NCBI RefSeq assembly: GCF_900128505.1
Contig: NZ_LT669940.1
Span: 902,883 to 966,882, forward strand
Length of the DNA stretch: 64,000 nt
Reading direction: 5' to 3'
Source of the DNA: Parabacteroides timonensis
Lineage (GTDB): Bacteria > Bacteroidota > Bacteroidia > Bacteroidales > Tannerellaceae
Shown here: piece by piece, positions 17,311 to 25,950 of the stretch
Position numbering within the stretch: the stretch's first letter is position 1
Layout: every line of letters begins with the position of its first letter
Translations under genes and position numbers: made by a program
Notes under the pieces: model-generated
What the model was told of the DNA's origin: nothing
What the model saw: the letters and a program-made list of their open reading frames with translations, nothing else
Database searches by the model: none

Positions 17311-19386
17311 TTACTTTTCTTCTTTCTTGAATTGTGTCAGTCCGTTTTGCAGGAACTGGATGTATTTTGATACATCTTCGTTGAATGCATACGACGGGCC
17401 GAGCGGCTTACCTTCGTCATTCAAAAGAATATAGAATGGCTGGGCATTTGCTCCGAACTTGCTTCTCTGGAGATAACTCCATTTGTCGCCGATCGTTTTC
17501 AACTTGCGCACTTTACCATGTTCTTCAATTTCAATCGGATGAGGCAATTTAGTCTTATCATCTACCATCAATGTGATCAGTACATAATCTTTCTCCAATA
17601 GTTGCTTTACCTTCGGGTCTGTCCATACGGATGCTTCCATCTTACGGCAGTTTACGCAACCGAAACCGGAGAAATCGATCATAACCGGTTTGTTCACTCG
17701 TTTGGCATAGGCCATACCGGCTTCATAGTCATCGAAAGCGGCATGTACTTCGTCATCATACAAGTTGAAATCCTGCGTATACAAAGGAGGAGCGAAGGCA
17801 CTGATCGATTTCAGAGGTGCCCCCCAAAGTCCCGGAACCATATACATGGCGAATGCAAACGAGATAATTGCCATAAACAGGCGGGGGACAGATACATATT
17901 TTACATCGCTGTCGTGACTGAATTTGATCTTGCCAAGCAGGTAAAGGCCGAGCAATACAAAAATAACAATCCACAATACGATAAATACTTCACGGTCAAG
18001 TAAGCGCCATCCGTATGCCAGGTCGGCAACAGAAAGGAACTTCAATGCCAACGCCAGTTCGAGGAAGCCTAAAACTACCTTTACGGAGTTCAGCCATCCC
18101 CCTGATTTCGGCATACTTTGCAGCATATTCGGGAAGATTGCGAACAAGCTGAACGGAATCGATAAAGCCAGTGCAAACCCGAACATTCCGATAGCCGGGC
18201 CAACTGCTGTACCCATCGAAGCTGCTTGTACCAATAATGTTCCGATAATCGGACCGGTACATGAGAAGGATACCAATACCAACGTAAACGACATAAAGAA
18301 GATACTCAATATACCAGTGGTTGAATCTGCTTTACTATCCAGCTTGGTTGTCCATGAAGCCGGCAATACCATTTCAAATGCTCCGAAGAACGATATGGCA
18401 AATACCACCAGCAGCAGGAAGAATATGATATTGAAGATTGCGTTGGTAGATAAGTCATTCAAGGCACTGGCACCGAAAATACCGGTAATCAGTAATCCCA
18501 TGACCAGGTATATAACGATAATGGAAAGCCCATAAGTTAACGCGTCGCGTATTGCTTTTTTACGATCCTTGGTCCGTTTCAGGAAGAAGCTGACTGTCAT
18601 TGGGATCATAGGCCATACACAAGGAGTAAGCAAGGCGATCAATCCTCCGAGGAATCCGGCAAAGAAGATGAATAACCAGGAGGTATCGGTTGCTGTAACC
18701 GTAGTGTCGCCAAAAGCTTTCAAGTCATCGACAACGGGAGCCCAGAGAGCTGCGTCGTCAGTCAGTGCGTTAGCTATTTTAGCCGGGCTGGTGATTACTT
18801 TTTCAGTTTTTGCTGCCGGGTCAGGAGTTGTAAGAGTTACTGCTTCTTCAAGAACCTGGTTGGTATCCGGTTGTTCGGCGGTTACATCGTCTTTGTCTAC
18901 GACAGGTGCATCGGCCGGTAATGTCAGTTTTGTGTTTTTTGCATCGAAAGCGAAGCTTACCCGGTCGGGAGGCAGGCATGTCTCGTCGTTACAGGCCATA
19001 AATTCAACTTCACCTTCTATCTTGAATTTCTTCGGATCGGTTATCTTTACCTTTTGAGTGAACGATACGGTTCCCGGATACCAGCGAAGGTCCATGGCGA
19101 ACAATTCGTCGTATACTACCGTCGGTTTGACGGAGGAAACCGGTTGTCCGATCAATTCAGCTCCTTTCAGAGTCTCAAATGTAAAAGATGTTGATACGGG
19201 TCCGCCTTCAGGCAGGTTCATGTCGTACAGGTGCCATCCTTTCTCGGAGGTTGCGGTAAACACAACTTCTTTTTCGGCAGTTTTGGAGTCTTCCAGTTTT
19301 ATTTTCCACTTTACAGGCTGGTGTATCTGTGCCTGCACAGCCAGTGTTACGAACACCAGCAAAAAAACACTAAAGAGTTTCTTCAT
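17311..19386 (-). CDS. dsbD: Thiol:disulfide interchange protein DsbD
   Basis: 691 residues, standard three-part architecture. After a signal peptide, the periplasmic N-terminal domain carries the cysteine pair in CNDETCLPPDRVSF (residues about 130-140). The centre has eight or so membrane spans beginning GFLGGLIALLTPCVWPMIPMT, with the second redox cysteine in LVSFSCTGPIIG. The C-terminal thioredoxin-like domain has the active site CVNC in DFSGFGCVNCRKME. DsbD moves electrons from cytosolic thioredoxin to periplasmic proteins. A low-complexity Thr/Ala/Pro linker of about 50 residues separates the N-domain from the membrane part. Confidence 0.95.
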   Translation of the reverse strand: MKKLFSVFLLVFVTLAVQAQIHQPVKWKIKLEDSKTAEKEVVFTATSEKGWHLYDMNLPEGGPVSTSFTFETLKGAELIGQPVSSVKPTVVYDELFAMDLRWYPGTVSFTQKVKITDPKKFKIEGEVEFMACNDETCLPPDRVSFAFDAKNTKLTLPADAPVVDKDDVTAEQPDTNQVLEEAVTLTTPDPAAKTEKVITSPAKIANALTDDAALWAPVVDDLKAFGDTTVTATDTSWLFIFFAGFLGGLIALLTPCVWPMIPMTVSFFLKRTKDRKKAIRDALTYGLSIIVIYLVMGLLITGIFGASALNDLSTNAIFNIIFFLLLVVFAISFFGAFEMVLPASWTTKLDSKADSTTGILSIFFMSFTLVLVSFSCTGPIIGTLLVQAASMGTAVGPAIGMFGFALALSIPFSLFAIFPNMLQSMPKSGGWLNSVKVVLGFLELALALKFLSVADLAYGWRLLDREVFIVLWIVIFVLLGLYLLGKIKFSHDSDVKYVSVPRLFMAIISFAFAMYMVPGLWGAPLKSISAFAPPLYTQDFNLYDDEVHAAFDDYEAGMAYAKRVNKPVMIDFSGFGCVNCRKMEASVWTDPKVKQLLEKDYVLITLMVDDKTKLPHPIEIEEHGKVRKLKTIGDKWSYLQRSKFGANAQPFYILLNDEGKPLGPSYAFNEDVSKYIQFLQNGLTQFKKEEK

Positions 19387-19412
19387 ACGATATTTATTTC
19401 TGTCTTAGTTAT

Positions 19413-20324
19413 TTATTTAGCTAATGATGTGAATGTAGTAGGGATACGCGTTTCAAAACGCATCTCTTCACCCGTTGTCGGATGGATAAAGAAGAGTCGT
19501 CGGGCATGAAGCATCAGCCGTCCGGCAGGATCAGTTTCGGCGCCGTACTTATTATCGCCGGCAATAGGGTGTCCGATAGACTCCATCTGGACACGTATCT
19601 GGTTTTTGCGGCCTGTCTCCAGGTCAAGTTCCAGTAAAGAATAATGACCGTTGCTGTGTAGCTGGTGATAGCGGGTGATAGCCTCTTTTCCGTCGCCTAC
19701 AGCTGTTACGTATACTTGCATTTTTGCATTTTCAGTCAGGTTTGAGACAATCAGGTCGGTATCTTTTTCCGGACGTCCTTCTACGACAGCGACATAACTA
19801 CGAGCGGTGATAGCCGAGTTCCAGTTCGATTGAAGCGCTTTTTGTACGCGTTGATTCTTGGCAAACATCATCAGCCCGGAAGTATCGCGGTCCAACCGGT
19901 GCAAAACAAATATTTTGTTTTTCGGGTCTGTCTTTTTTACATAGTCGCTCAACAGGTGATAGGCGGTCCGCTCTTTTACCCGGTCGCTCGAGACGGACAT
20001 AAGTCCTTCTTTCTTGTTGACAACGATCAGGTCGTCATCTTCCCACACGATGTGTAATAGAGGATTGCTGAACTCCACCTTCCCTCGTTCGTAACTGATC
20101 TCGACTTCGTCTCCCGGCACTAAAGGAGCGTTGAACTGGGAAGTGACTTTCCCGTTTATCAAGATTTGTCCGTGGGCAAGTAAGGCCTTGACGGAACTTT
20201 TGCTCTGTTCGCTCAACAATTGGAACAGGAAAGGAAGCAGTGTATTCTCTTCCTTCACCGCAACTTTGCGTCCGCGAGGGGCTTTTTTTTGATTTGTGTC
20301 TTTGTAACCTGAGCGTCTTCTCAT
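19413..20324 (-). CDS. RluA-family pseudouridine synthase
   Basis: 303 residues. An N-terminal S4 RNA-binding domain (about 30-85, SVKALLAHGQILINGKV) is followed by the catalytic domain with the family motif HRLDRDTSGLMMF, whose Asp (about residue 145) attacks the uridine, and by GRKNQIRVQMESIGHPIAGD. It converts uridines in rRNA or tRNA to pseudouridine; the exact target (RluC/RluD type) cannot be read from the sequence. The basic N-terminus (MRRRSGYKDTNQKKAPRGRK) may add RNA affinity. A clear minus-strand promoter lies upstream. Confidence 0.92.
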   Translation of the reverse strand: MRRRSGYKDTNQKKAPRGRKVAVKEENTLLPFLFQLLSEQSKSSVKALLAHGQILINGKVTSQFNAPLVPGDEVEISYERGKVEFSNPLLHIVWEDDDLIVVNKKEGLMSVSSDRVKERTAYHLLSDYVKKTDPKNKIFVLHRLDRDTSGLMMFAKNQRVQKALQSNWNSAITARSYVAVVEGRPEKDTDLIVSNLTENAKMQVYVTAVGDGKEAITRYHQLHSNGHYSLLELDLETGRKNQIRVQMESIGHPIAGDNKYGAETDPAGRLMLHARRLFFIHPTTGEEMRFETRIPTTFTSLAK

Positions 20325-20345
20325 TTTATTATCATAAATAATTCA

Positions 20346-20376
20346 CAAAGATACTGGCAATTGCGGAATGTTGCAA
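20346..20376 (-). promoter_or_regulatory. Promoter of the pseudouridine synthase gene
   Basis: On the minus strand, TTG (20376-20374), a 20-bp spacer and TATCTTTG (20353-20346) match the -33/-7 pattern; the ATG follows after 22 bp. Confidence 0.7.
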
Positions 20377-20407
20377 GCAGTCTTTGTATATCTTAGCTGT
20401 TAATCTA

Positions 20408-20442
20408 TTTGTTTTTTTGTTTAGAGGGTAATACTATCTTTG
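20408..20442 (+). promoter_or_regulatory. Plus-strand promoter in the hairpin-rich gap
   Basis: TATCTTTG at 20435-20442 matches the -7 consensus; TTTG is present at 20416-20419 and 20408-20411, neither at the ideal spacing. No coding frame follows. Confidence 0.5.
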
Positions 20443-20448
20443 TTTGTC

Positions 20449-20597
20449 CTACATGGTAAAAAGGAAGAGAAAACCGTTCACCGTTCACCTTATGTGTTTT
20501 AATATGTTGATAGATAGTTGTTTATTGGTTCTGATTGTGGGTGAACGGTTTCCTTAAAAGGTGAATGGTTGGGCTAAACCGTTCACCTTTGTTTTTT
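20449..20597 (+). ncRNA. Candidate small RNA with terminator
   Basis: Downstream of a -7 box is a 150-nt noncoding stretch with two alternative hairpins: AAACCGTTCACC (20471-20482) can pair with GGTGAACGGTTT (20540-20551), and 20557-20570 pairs with 20577-20590 (one wobble) followed by T6. The last is a typical intrinsic terminator. No open frame of note exists. It lies antisense to nothing known, between two minus-strand genes. Confidence 0.4.
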
Positions 20598-20676
20598 CAA
20601 CCTACTTGTATGGTATAGGTTCTTGATTATTAGGTCGTAGTTATGCACTATTTATGTCAAAGCTAACTATCTATTC

Positions 20677-20765
20677 GCTTAACGAGCAAGGTCGTTAAGC
20701 TTGATGAGCGTGGTCGTTAAGCTTTGCGACGACTGTCGCAAAGCTTAACCATGGTGGTTGGTTGC
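20677..20765. repeat. Four tandem 22-bp palindromic units
   Basis: Units at 20678-20699, 20700-20721, 20722-20743 and, degenerate, 20744-20765 abut exactly. The first three have the form CTTnnnGA-n6-TCGnnAAG, each an 8-bp-stem hairpin; the stems differ between units (unit 1 CTTAACGA, unit 3 CTTTGCGA) with pairing conserved. They lie just after the VWA gene's 3' end. Confidence 0.8.
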
Positions 20766-20803
20766 TGAGTAAGTCCAGACTTAAGGTTTAGTATCCAATG
20801 ACT

Positions 20804-22573
20804 TTAATCGTAGTATGTAGTGGGGAGAGTAATACAAACAGGAATGATAGTACTCGTTGCAGTAGTCAGTCCGTTCATTGTTTCTACCAACCGGATAAAT
20901 TCCCGTTTGTAACCTTGGCGATCATTTACTAGTCCGCTTTGTGCCAGAGAGATCACCTGATTATATGAGCCTGTTCCTTTGTATTCGGAGTTACGCAGTA
21001 GCTGGCCGAACATGGCGACTGCTGATGCAAAATAGAAATCGGGGGAAAGCTTGTTGTTGCCGCTTGCTTTCAATTTAGTCTCGATCAATTGGCTGACGTC
21101 GCTGTCAGGAGCTTTGTAGCGCAGGCGTATAGCCAGTAACTCCGGTTCTGCAAACTGCATGGTGCGGGGAGCATTGTTCGGCTTTATTTCATAAAAAGCC
21201 GTTACCGTATGTCCGGCACCCATTTCACCGGCATCTTTGGTGTCGTCGTTGAAATCCCTGTTATTCAATAAGCGACTTTCGTAACCGACCAGACGATATT
21301 CCTGTACCTGATCGGGATTGAAAGCGATCTGTAACTTCACGTCTTTGGCTACGGCATACATTGTACTACCAAACTCATGGACGAGCGTTTTGTTTGCTTC
21401 CTGAATATTGTCGATATAAGCATGGTTACCGTTTCCCTTTTCGGCAAGTACCTGCATCTTACTGTCTTTATAATTCCCCATTCCATAACCCAGAACGGTT
21501 AGGAATACACCGCTTTTACGTTCTTTTTCGACTAATCGTTCCAATCCTTCGGAAGATGATACTCCCACATTGAAATCGCCATCGGTACAGAGTATCACGC
21601 GGTTGTTCCCTTCCCGGATATAATTCTTCCGTGCAATATCGTAGGCAAGTTGGATACCGGCACCACCGGCAGTCGAACCTCCTGCCGTCAGTTCGTCGAG
21701 TGCTTCACGTATTTTTTGCTTATTACTTCCGGAGGTGGATGGAAGTACCACACCTGCTTCTCCGGCATATACCACGATGGCTACGCGATCTTCTTCCCGC
21801 AGATTATTGATCAGGAGTTTCAGGGATGACTTAACCAATCCCAGACGGTCCGGCCCATACATAGAACCTGATACGTCTACAAGGAAAACCAGATTGGAAG
21901 CCGGTAGATTTTCAGAAGGAATCTCTTTCGCTTTTAACCCGATACGCACCAGACGATTTTCTTTATTCCAGGGACATGGTCCTACTTCGGTGGTGATATT
22001 TACAGGATCTTTTCCTCCTGGTTTCTCGTAATTGTAGGAGAAATAATTAATTAATTCTTCTACGCGGACAGCATCGGCCGGAGGATTTTGCCCTTCATTG
22101 ATATAACGCCGGATCGTCCCGTAAGAAGCGGCATCGACATCGATCGAGAAAGTAGAAAGCGGTTCGTTATTGACTTTCCTGAATTTGTTTTCTGCCAATT
22201 GGTTATATTCGTTCCTGTTTGTCCCCTGATCGTAATTATAGGATGAAGATGTGGTCACCAAAGCTTCGCAACAAACGACTTCTTCTTCTGCAATGATAGG
22301 AGCTGCGTCTTCAACGATAGAGAGAACCTCTGCCTGTGCCTTCGCTGTTTTCTGTGTTTGTATCTCAGCCTGAGCCGGATGCGGAACCGGAGGAGGCGTA
22401 CAGATTAACGGTTTTTCTTCGACAGGTTGTTTGGCCGGACAGATTGCGACAGCTGTGTTGTCTATGTTTACTACCTCTTTGGTTTCCGGTATCTGCTTTT
22501 TTACAAGAAGAAACAGACCGCCAGCCAGGATAGCTGCCGTAAGTAAGCTGATGATTGTTGTTTTCGTTTTCAT
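20804..22573 (-). CDS. VWA domain membrane-anchored protein (YfbK-like, DUF3520 C-terminus)
   Basis: 589 residues. An N-terminal membrane anchor or signal (TIISLLTAAILAGGLFLLV) precedes a Pro/Glu/Ala-rich linker (about 30-110). Residues about 115-210 match the VWF_A N-terminal domain (PLSTFSIDVDAASYGTIRRY), followed by the VWA fold with a full MIDAS motif (FLVDVSGSM, about residue 230) and a C-terminal DUF3520-like region (FYEIKPNN, RLRYKAPDSDVS). The metal site suggests protein binding. It is divergent from an ECF sigma gene and shares a linker motif with that operon's TonB-domain protein. Function unknown. Confidence 0.85.
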   Translation of the reverse strand: MKTKTTIISLLTAAILAGGLFLLVKKQIPETKEVVNIDNTAVAICPAKQPVEEKPLICTPPPVPHPAQAEIQTQKTAKAQAEVLSIVEDAAPIIAEEEVVCCEALVTTSSSYNYDQGTNRNEYNQLAENKFRKVNNEPLSTFSIDVDAASYGTIRRYINEGQNPPADAVRVEELINYFSYNYEKPGGKDPVNITTEVGPCPWNKENRLVRIGLKAKEIPSENLPASNLVFLVDVSGSMYGPDRLGLVKSSLKLLINNLREEDRVAIVVYAGEAGVVLPSTSGSNKQKIREALDELTAGGSTAGGAGIQLAYDIARKNYIREGNNRVILCTDGDFNVGVSSSEGLERLVEKERKSGVFLTVLGYGMGNYKDSKMQVLAEKGNGNHAYIDNIQEANKTLVHEFGSTMYAVAKDVKLQIAFNPDQVQEYRLVGYESRLLNNRDFNDDTKDAGEMGAGHTVTAFYEIKPNNAPRTMQFAEPELLAIRLRYKAPDSDVSQLIETKLKASGNNKLSPDFYFASAVAMFGQLLRNSEYKGTGSYNQVISLAQSGLVNDRQGYKREFIRLVETMNGLTTATSTIIPVCITLPTTYYD

Positions 22574-22595
22574 GACTGATCCTGTTTAATGATTA

Positions 22596-23291
22596 ATGAA
22601 TTGCTTTTACCTGATAGATGCCGCGATAAAGGGGAATTCCATAAATGTTTCGGACTTTTTTGAGAAAGATTTTAATTTAAAGTTTACATTTGTAGAAAAA
22701 AACGAGAACAACTTGCTGTTTTTCAGACGTAACATATCAACCTATTCAGATAGCGAACTGCTGCAATTATATAAGGAAACCGGGAAAAGCGATTATTTCG
22801 GTGAACTGTATAATCGCTATATCCCATTGCTATACGGGTTGTGTCTGAAATATTTGCAGGAAGAAGAGAAAGCACAGGATGCTGTCATGCAATTGTTCGA
22901 AGACCTGCTGCCGAAGCTTTCGCGTTACGAGATTCGGGAGTTCAGAACCTGGATTTACAGTGTGGCAAAGAACCATTGCTTCCAGCTGTTACGAAAAGAA
23001 AATCCCGAGATAGCAACCGATTTCGACCGGCAATTTGTGGAATCGTACGATTTATTGCATCTATTAGATAAAGAAGAAACGAGTGACGATGCCCGTACGG
23101 CAGCTCTCAAGCACTGTCTGGAGAAGCTGCCCGAACCACAGCAACGTTGTATCCTGTCTTTTTTTATGGAAGAAATGTCGTACGTCGATATCGTAGAGCA
23201 GACCGGGTATCAGCTTAAAAGCGTAAAAAGTTATATTCAGAATGGCAAACGCAATCTGAAAAGTTGTATTGAAAAGAGAATGGCGCAATGA
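22596..23291 (+). CDS. ECF-type RNA polymerase sigma factor
   Basis: Up to 231 residues from ATG 22596. The sigma homology begins only near residue 50 (SDSELLQLYKETGKSDYFGE), with region 2 (EEEKAQDAVMQLFEDLLP, FRTWIYSVAKNHCFQLLR) and region 4 (LPEPQQRCILSFFMEEMSY, TGYQLKSVKSYIQNGKRNLK). A good -7 box lies inside the first 35 codons (22685-22692), so the real start is probably the TTG at 22713, giving about 192 residues. It overlaps the next gene by 4 bp (ATGA), so the two are translationally coupled. Confidence 0.88.
   Translation: MNCFYLIDAAIKGNSINVSDFFEKDFNLKFTFVEKNENNLLFFRRNISTYSDSELLQLYKETGKSDYFGELYNRYIPLLYGLCLKYLQEEEKAQDAVMQLFEDLLPKLSRYEIREFRTWIYSVAKNHCFQLLRKENPEIATDFDRQFVESYDLLHLLDKEETSDDARTAALKHCLEKLPEPQQRCILSFFMEEMSYVDIVEQTGYQLKSVKSYIQNGKRNLKSCIEKRMAQ
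22659..22692 (+). promoter_or_regulatory. Promoter inside the annotated start of the ECF sigma gene
   Basis: TTTG 22659-22662 and TACATTTG 22685-22692, 22 bp apart. Its position argues for a translation start downstream of 22699. Confidence 0.5.
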
Positions 23292-24151
23292 AAAGTCTGT
23301 TGCAATACATACAAGGTTCACGAAAAGGCAAGGAAGCCCATCGCCTGGAAAAAGAGGCGATGAAAGATCCTTTTCTGGCCGATGCACTGGATGGTTTTCA
23401 GACAGTGGAGGGCAACCATGTGGAAAGTATCGAAGCAATGCGTCGCCGTATCTCCCGCCGTACTCGTTCCCAAAGAGATCAGATCGCGAAATGGAGTATT
23501 GCTGCCAGCTTGTTGATTTGTCTGGGATTTGGCAGTTACTTTTGGTTCAACAGAGATGCCGCTATGCCGAAAGAGTTACAGTCGATGGTTATACAGGAAG
23601 AAGCTGTGACACCGCCACTTCCTCCTGAACCGGTGATAGCCCAGGCTGCTGCTACCGGCGAATTACAGGAAGAAACGGAAGCGATGCAAAAGAAAGCTCC
23701 AACAGCAACAAAAAAGCCCGAAGCTAAAATGCGGCAGGCAACCCCTACGCCGGCTCCTTTGGCTGCTGCTCCTGCGAGAGCTGAAGTCTTGTCTATCGTT
23801 GAAGATGATGCCGATGTAGCAGAAATGATCGTGGCGGAAGAAGAAGTAGCGATGGATGCAACTATGGCTCGTGCCCCGATACACCGGCCGGAACCCGTTA
23901 TAGGCTATAAAGCCTATGAAGAATATTTGCGTAAAGAATTGATTCACCCACAGGACTCAACCTGTAAAGGGGTGACCGGAACTGTCGTTGTTGCATTCCA
24001 TATCAATGAAAAAGGCCGTCCGGTCGATCTGGAAGTCAAACGAAGCCTGTGCGCATCAGCAGACAAGGAAGCACTTCGCCTGATCGAAAAAGGTCCGGAC
24101 TGGAAAGTGGATACGACCCGGGTTATTGTTCCTGTCCTTTTCGCTCCGTAA
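23288..24151 (+). CDS. Probable anti-sigma factor with TonB C-terminal domain
   Basis: 287 residues. The cytoplasmic N-terminus (1-65: LQYIQGSRKGKEAHRLEKEA, MKDPFLADALDGFQ) is typical of Bacteroidetes membrane regulators beside ECF genes; one span lies at about 68-87 (WSIAASLLICLGFGSYFWF). A Pro/Ala/Glu-rich periplasmic linker (100-200) leads to a TonB-like C-terminal domain (about 208-287: YEEYLRKELIHPQDS, GTVVVAFHINEKGRPVDLEV). It overlaps the sigma gene by 4 bp. The anti-sigma function is inferred from order and topology; the TonB domain suggests contact with an outer membrane or periplasmic partner. Residues 165-187 repeat a motif of the divergent VWA protein. Confidence 0.78.
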   Translation: MKSLLQYIQGSRKGKEAHRLEKEAMKDPFLADALDGFQTVEGNHVESIEAMRRRISRRTRSQRDQIAKWSIAASLLICLGFGSYFWFNRDAAMPKELQSMVIQEEAVTPPLPPEPVIAQAAATGELQEETEAMQKKAPTATKKPEAKMRQATPTPAPLAAAPARAEVLSIVEDDADVAEMIVAEEEVAMDATMARAPIHRPEPVIGYKAYEEYLRKELIHPQDSTCKGVTGTVVVAFHINEKGRPVDLEVKRSLCASADKEALRLIEKGPDWKVDTTRVIVPVLFAP

Positions 24152-24268
24152 GTAATCTATTCAAATATTTTGATTTTGACAATTTGTTTCGTTCGTGTTT
24201 CTTTCTCGTAACTATTCAGCCCCCTAATTCATAACGGAGAGAGTGTGAGTAACTTTTTCCTTGTTGCA

Positions 24269-24312
24269 ATATCATATGGGCATGACACTATTGTGTCATG
24301 CCCATATGATAT
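24269..24312. repeat. Perfect 20-bp inverted repeat inside the IS66 element
   Basis: Arms 24269-24288 and 24293-24312 are perfectly complementary around a 4-nt loop (TATT). It lies 26 bp beyond the transposase stop codon and probably stops transcription into or out of the element. Confidence 0.85.
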
Positions 24313-24338
24313 AAACTTCGGTTAAGATTGTTTGTTTT

Positions 24339-25751
24339 TTACGATTGGTAACTGATCACATTCTTGGCAATGTCAATAAGAGTCAGAAAGGGGTCTTGTT
24401 TCTTTTTCCTTGCCGTATTTATTATGGAATGTAGCACACAAAAAGCACTCGCACCTTCACCGGATTTGAACTGACCACTGACTTTCTGTTTGACTTTCAA
24501 TGGACGAATCGAGCGTTCACTGGCATTGTTGTCAGGTGGCACATGAAGGTTTTCCAGAAACACGAACAGATGCTCGGAGTGTGGTGATAGTCCATTTCTG
24601 AACTCGCGAAAATCATGCCACAGGTGGCTTATGTCTTCTTCCATAAGCTTTTTATAGCGTTCCTTTATATCCGCTATACCTGACACTGAATAATTATCGC
24701 TCTTCTGTAAATGGATGCTTTCTCTTAGTAAAGCTAACATTCGCACAGACCAATCTTGTTTTTCATCCAAGACTGTCAGATATATTAATTTCCTCAGTAA
24801 ATGCGCCAGGCAGATTTGATGACCGGCAGTCTTCATGTTGAAATAAGACGAATGGCAATCGGTCACTAACAGACTATTAGGTAGGCCATCAGAGAACTCA
24901 CTGTCAATGGCCGCTTTCCCACGTGATGAATGAGGAAAAACAAAGGTGGACAATTCATTTTGGAAAACCCACATCCAATACAAGTTCTTATTTAGACGCA
25001 TACACGTTTCGTCTGCACCCACTACAGGCGAAGATTGTATTTCCTGCTTTATCTCATTATACTTGATGAGTCCTTGCTTACGCATGCGATTCAATATATT
25101 CGACACGCTGCCCTGGCTCATTTGCAAGCCATAAAAGTCGTTTAAAACCTCCGCCAGACGCTTGAAGGGTATATGCTGTGCCGTGCTCAGATAGGCAACC
25201 AATGCGTGTATGTTTACACCATAACTGACTCCCGGTTTTACATGCGAAGGGAAATCGGCGCGATTGCAATGACCGCATGTGCATCTTTTCTCAATGCCTA
25301 TATGATCAGTGATTTTAGGCCTTATCGGAAGAGGTATATCGATGCTCTGACGTATCTCGTATGCAGAACCGTCTATCTCTTGCAGTGAATTGCCACATTG
25401 AGCACAATAGATCGGATTGTGGGTTTGAACCTCATCGGGCTTTTCGCTCTTGAGCAAAGTGTTTCCTGTATGCCCCACTTGTCCTCCAGGTTTCTTTCCG
25501 GATGAAACCCGCAGGGAGCGGGTGCGACGTATCGCTTGTGCTTTTAAGCTCTCTCGGGAAGGAGGTATATTACTGTTTTGACTGTCCAATTGAGGCTTCT
25601 CGTAATGCTCAAGGCGTTCTTTTAGCAACGCATTCTCTATGCGTAATGCCTCATTTTCACCCTTCAACACCACGTTCTCTTCCTTCATGATATTCTCATT
25701 GCGATATGCCTGGCGAAGTATATCTACGATATCTGACACTGTATCTTTCAT
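24339..25751 (-). CDS. IS66 family transposase (single-ORF type)
   Basis: 470 residues, apparently intact. N-terminal leucine-zipper-like coiled coil (about 15-50), then an IS66 zinc-finger region (YCAQCGNSLQ ... CTCGHC, about 135-180) and a DDE catalytic core: Asp in VVGADETCMRL, Asp in LLVTDCHSSYF, Glu in NNASERSIRPLKVKQK. The DDE enzyme cuts and joins the element's ends. There are no tnpA/tnpB accessory genes, as in other Bacteroidetes single-gene IS66 copies. Long, intact frame and exact target duplication point to a recent insertion. Confidence 0.95.
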   Translation of the reverse strand: MKDTVSDIVDILRQAYRNENIMKEENVVLKGENEALRIENALLKERLEHYEKPQLDSQNSNIPPSRESLKAQAIRRTRSLRVSSGKKPGGQVGHTGNTLLKSEKPDEVQTHNPIYCAQCGNSLQEIDGSAYEIRQSIDIPLPIRPKITDHIGIEKRCTCGHCNRADFPSHVKPGVSYGVNIHALVAYLSTAQHIPFKRLAEVLNDFYGLQMSQGSVSNILNRMRKQGLIKYNEIKQEIQSSPVVGADETCMRLNKNLYWMWVFQNELSTFVFPHSSRGKAAIDSEFSDGLPNSLLVTDCHSSYFNMKTAGHQICLAHLLRKLIYLTVLDEKQDWSVRMLALLRESIHLQKSDNYSVSGIADIKERYKKLMEEDISHLWHDFREFRNGLSPHSEHLFVFLENLHVPPDNNASERSIRPLKVKQKVSGQFKSGEGASAFCVLHSIINTARKKKQDPFLTLIDIAKNVISYQS

Positions 25752-25950
25752 GACTTAAAGATACTAATAATCAAATTGATATGCGAATAATCAGGTATGT
25801 TTTTTCATTAAAGTTCATTGCCTTTTAGCTAAAAATATCATTTTGTCAATCTGATAAAAGGGAAGATATACACCCTGAGATACTTAATAAAATATTTAAA
25901 AACAGCAAGATAAAAGATCATAATGAGGGGCTGAGTAGTTACTCTTTCTC

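Larger units (their letters stand above)
24200..25950. mobile_element. IS66-family insertion sequence with 8-bp target duplication
   Basis: The element itself is 24208-25942 (1,735 bp). Left end GTAACTATTCAGCCCC and right end (inward) GTAACTACTCAGCCCC differ by one base over 16; similarity continues to about 22 bp. The ends start with GTAA as in IS66. The flanks carry an exact 8-bp duplication TCTTTCTC (24200-24207 and 25943-25950), the IS66 size. It carries a single transposase gene, like the ISBst12-type members. The insertion lies 182 bp before the ATG of the next sigma gene. Confidence 0.95.

Noticed and set aside
24269..24312. The perfect 20-bp inverted repeat as an independent small element (MITE)
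   Set aside because: It lies inside the IS66 boundaries set by terminal repeats and target duplication, next to the transposase 3' end, so it belongs to the element.
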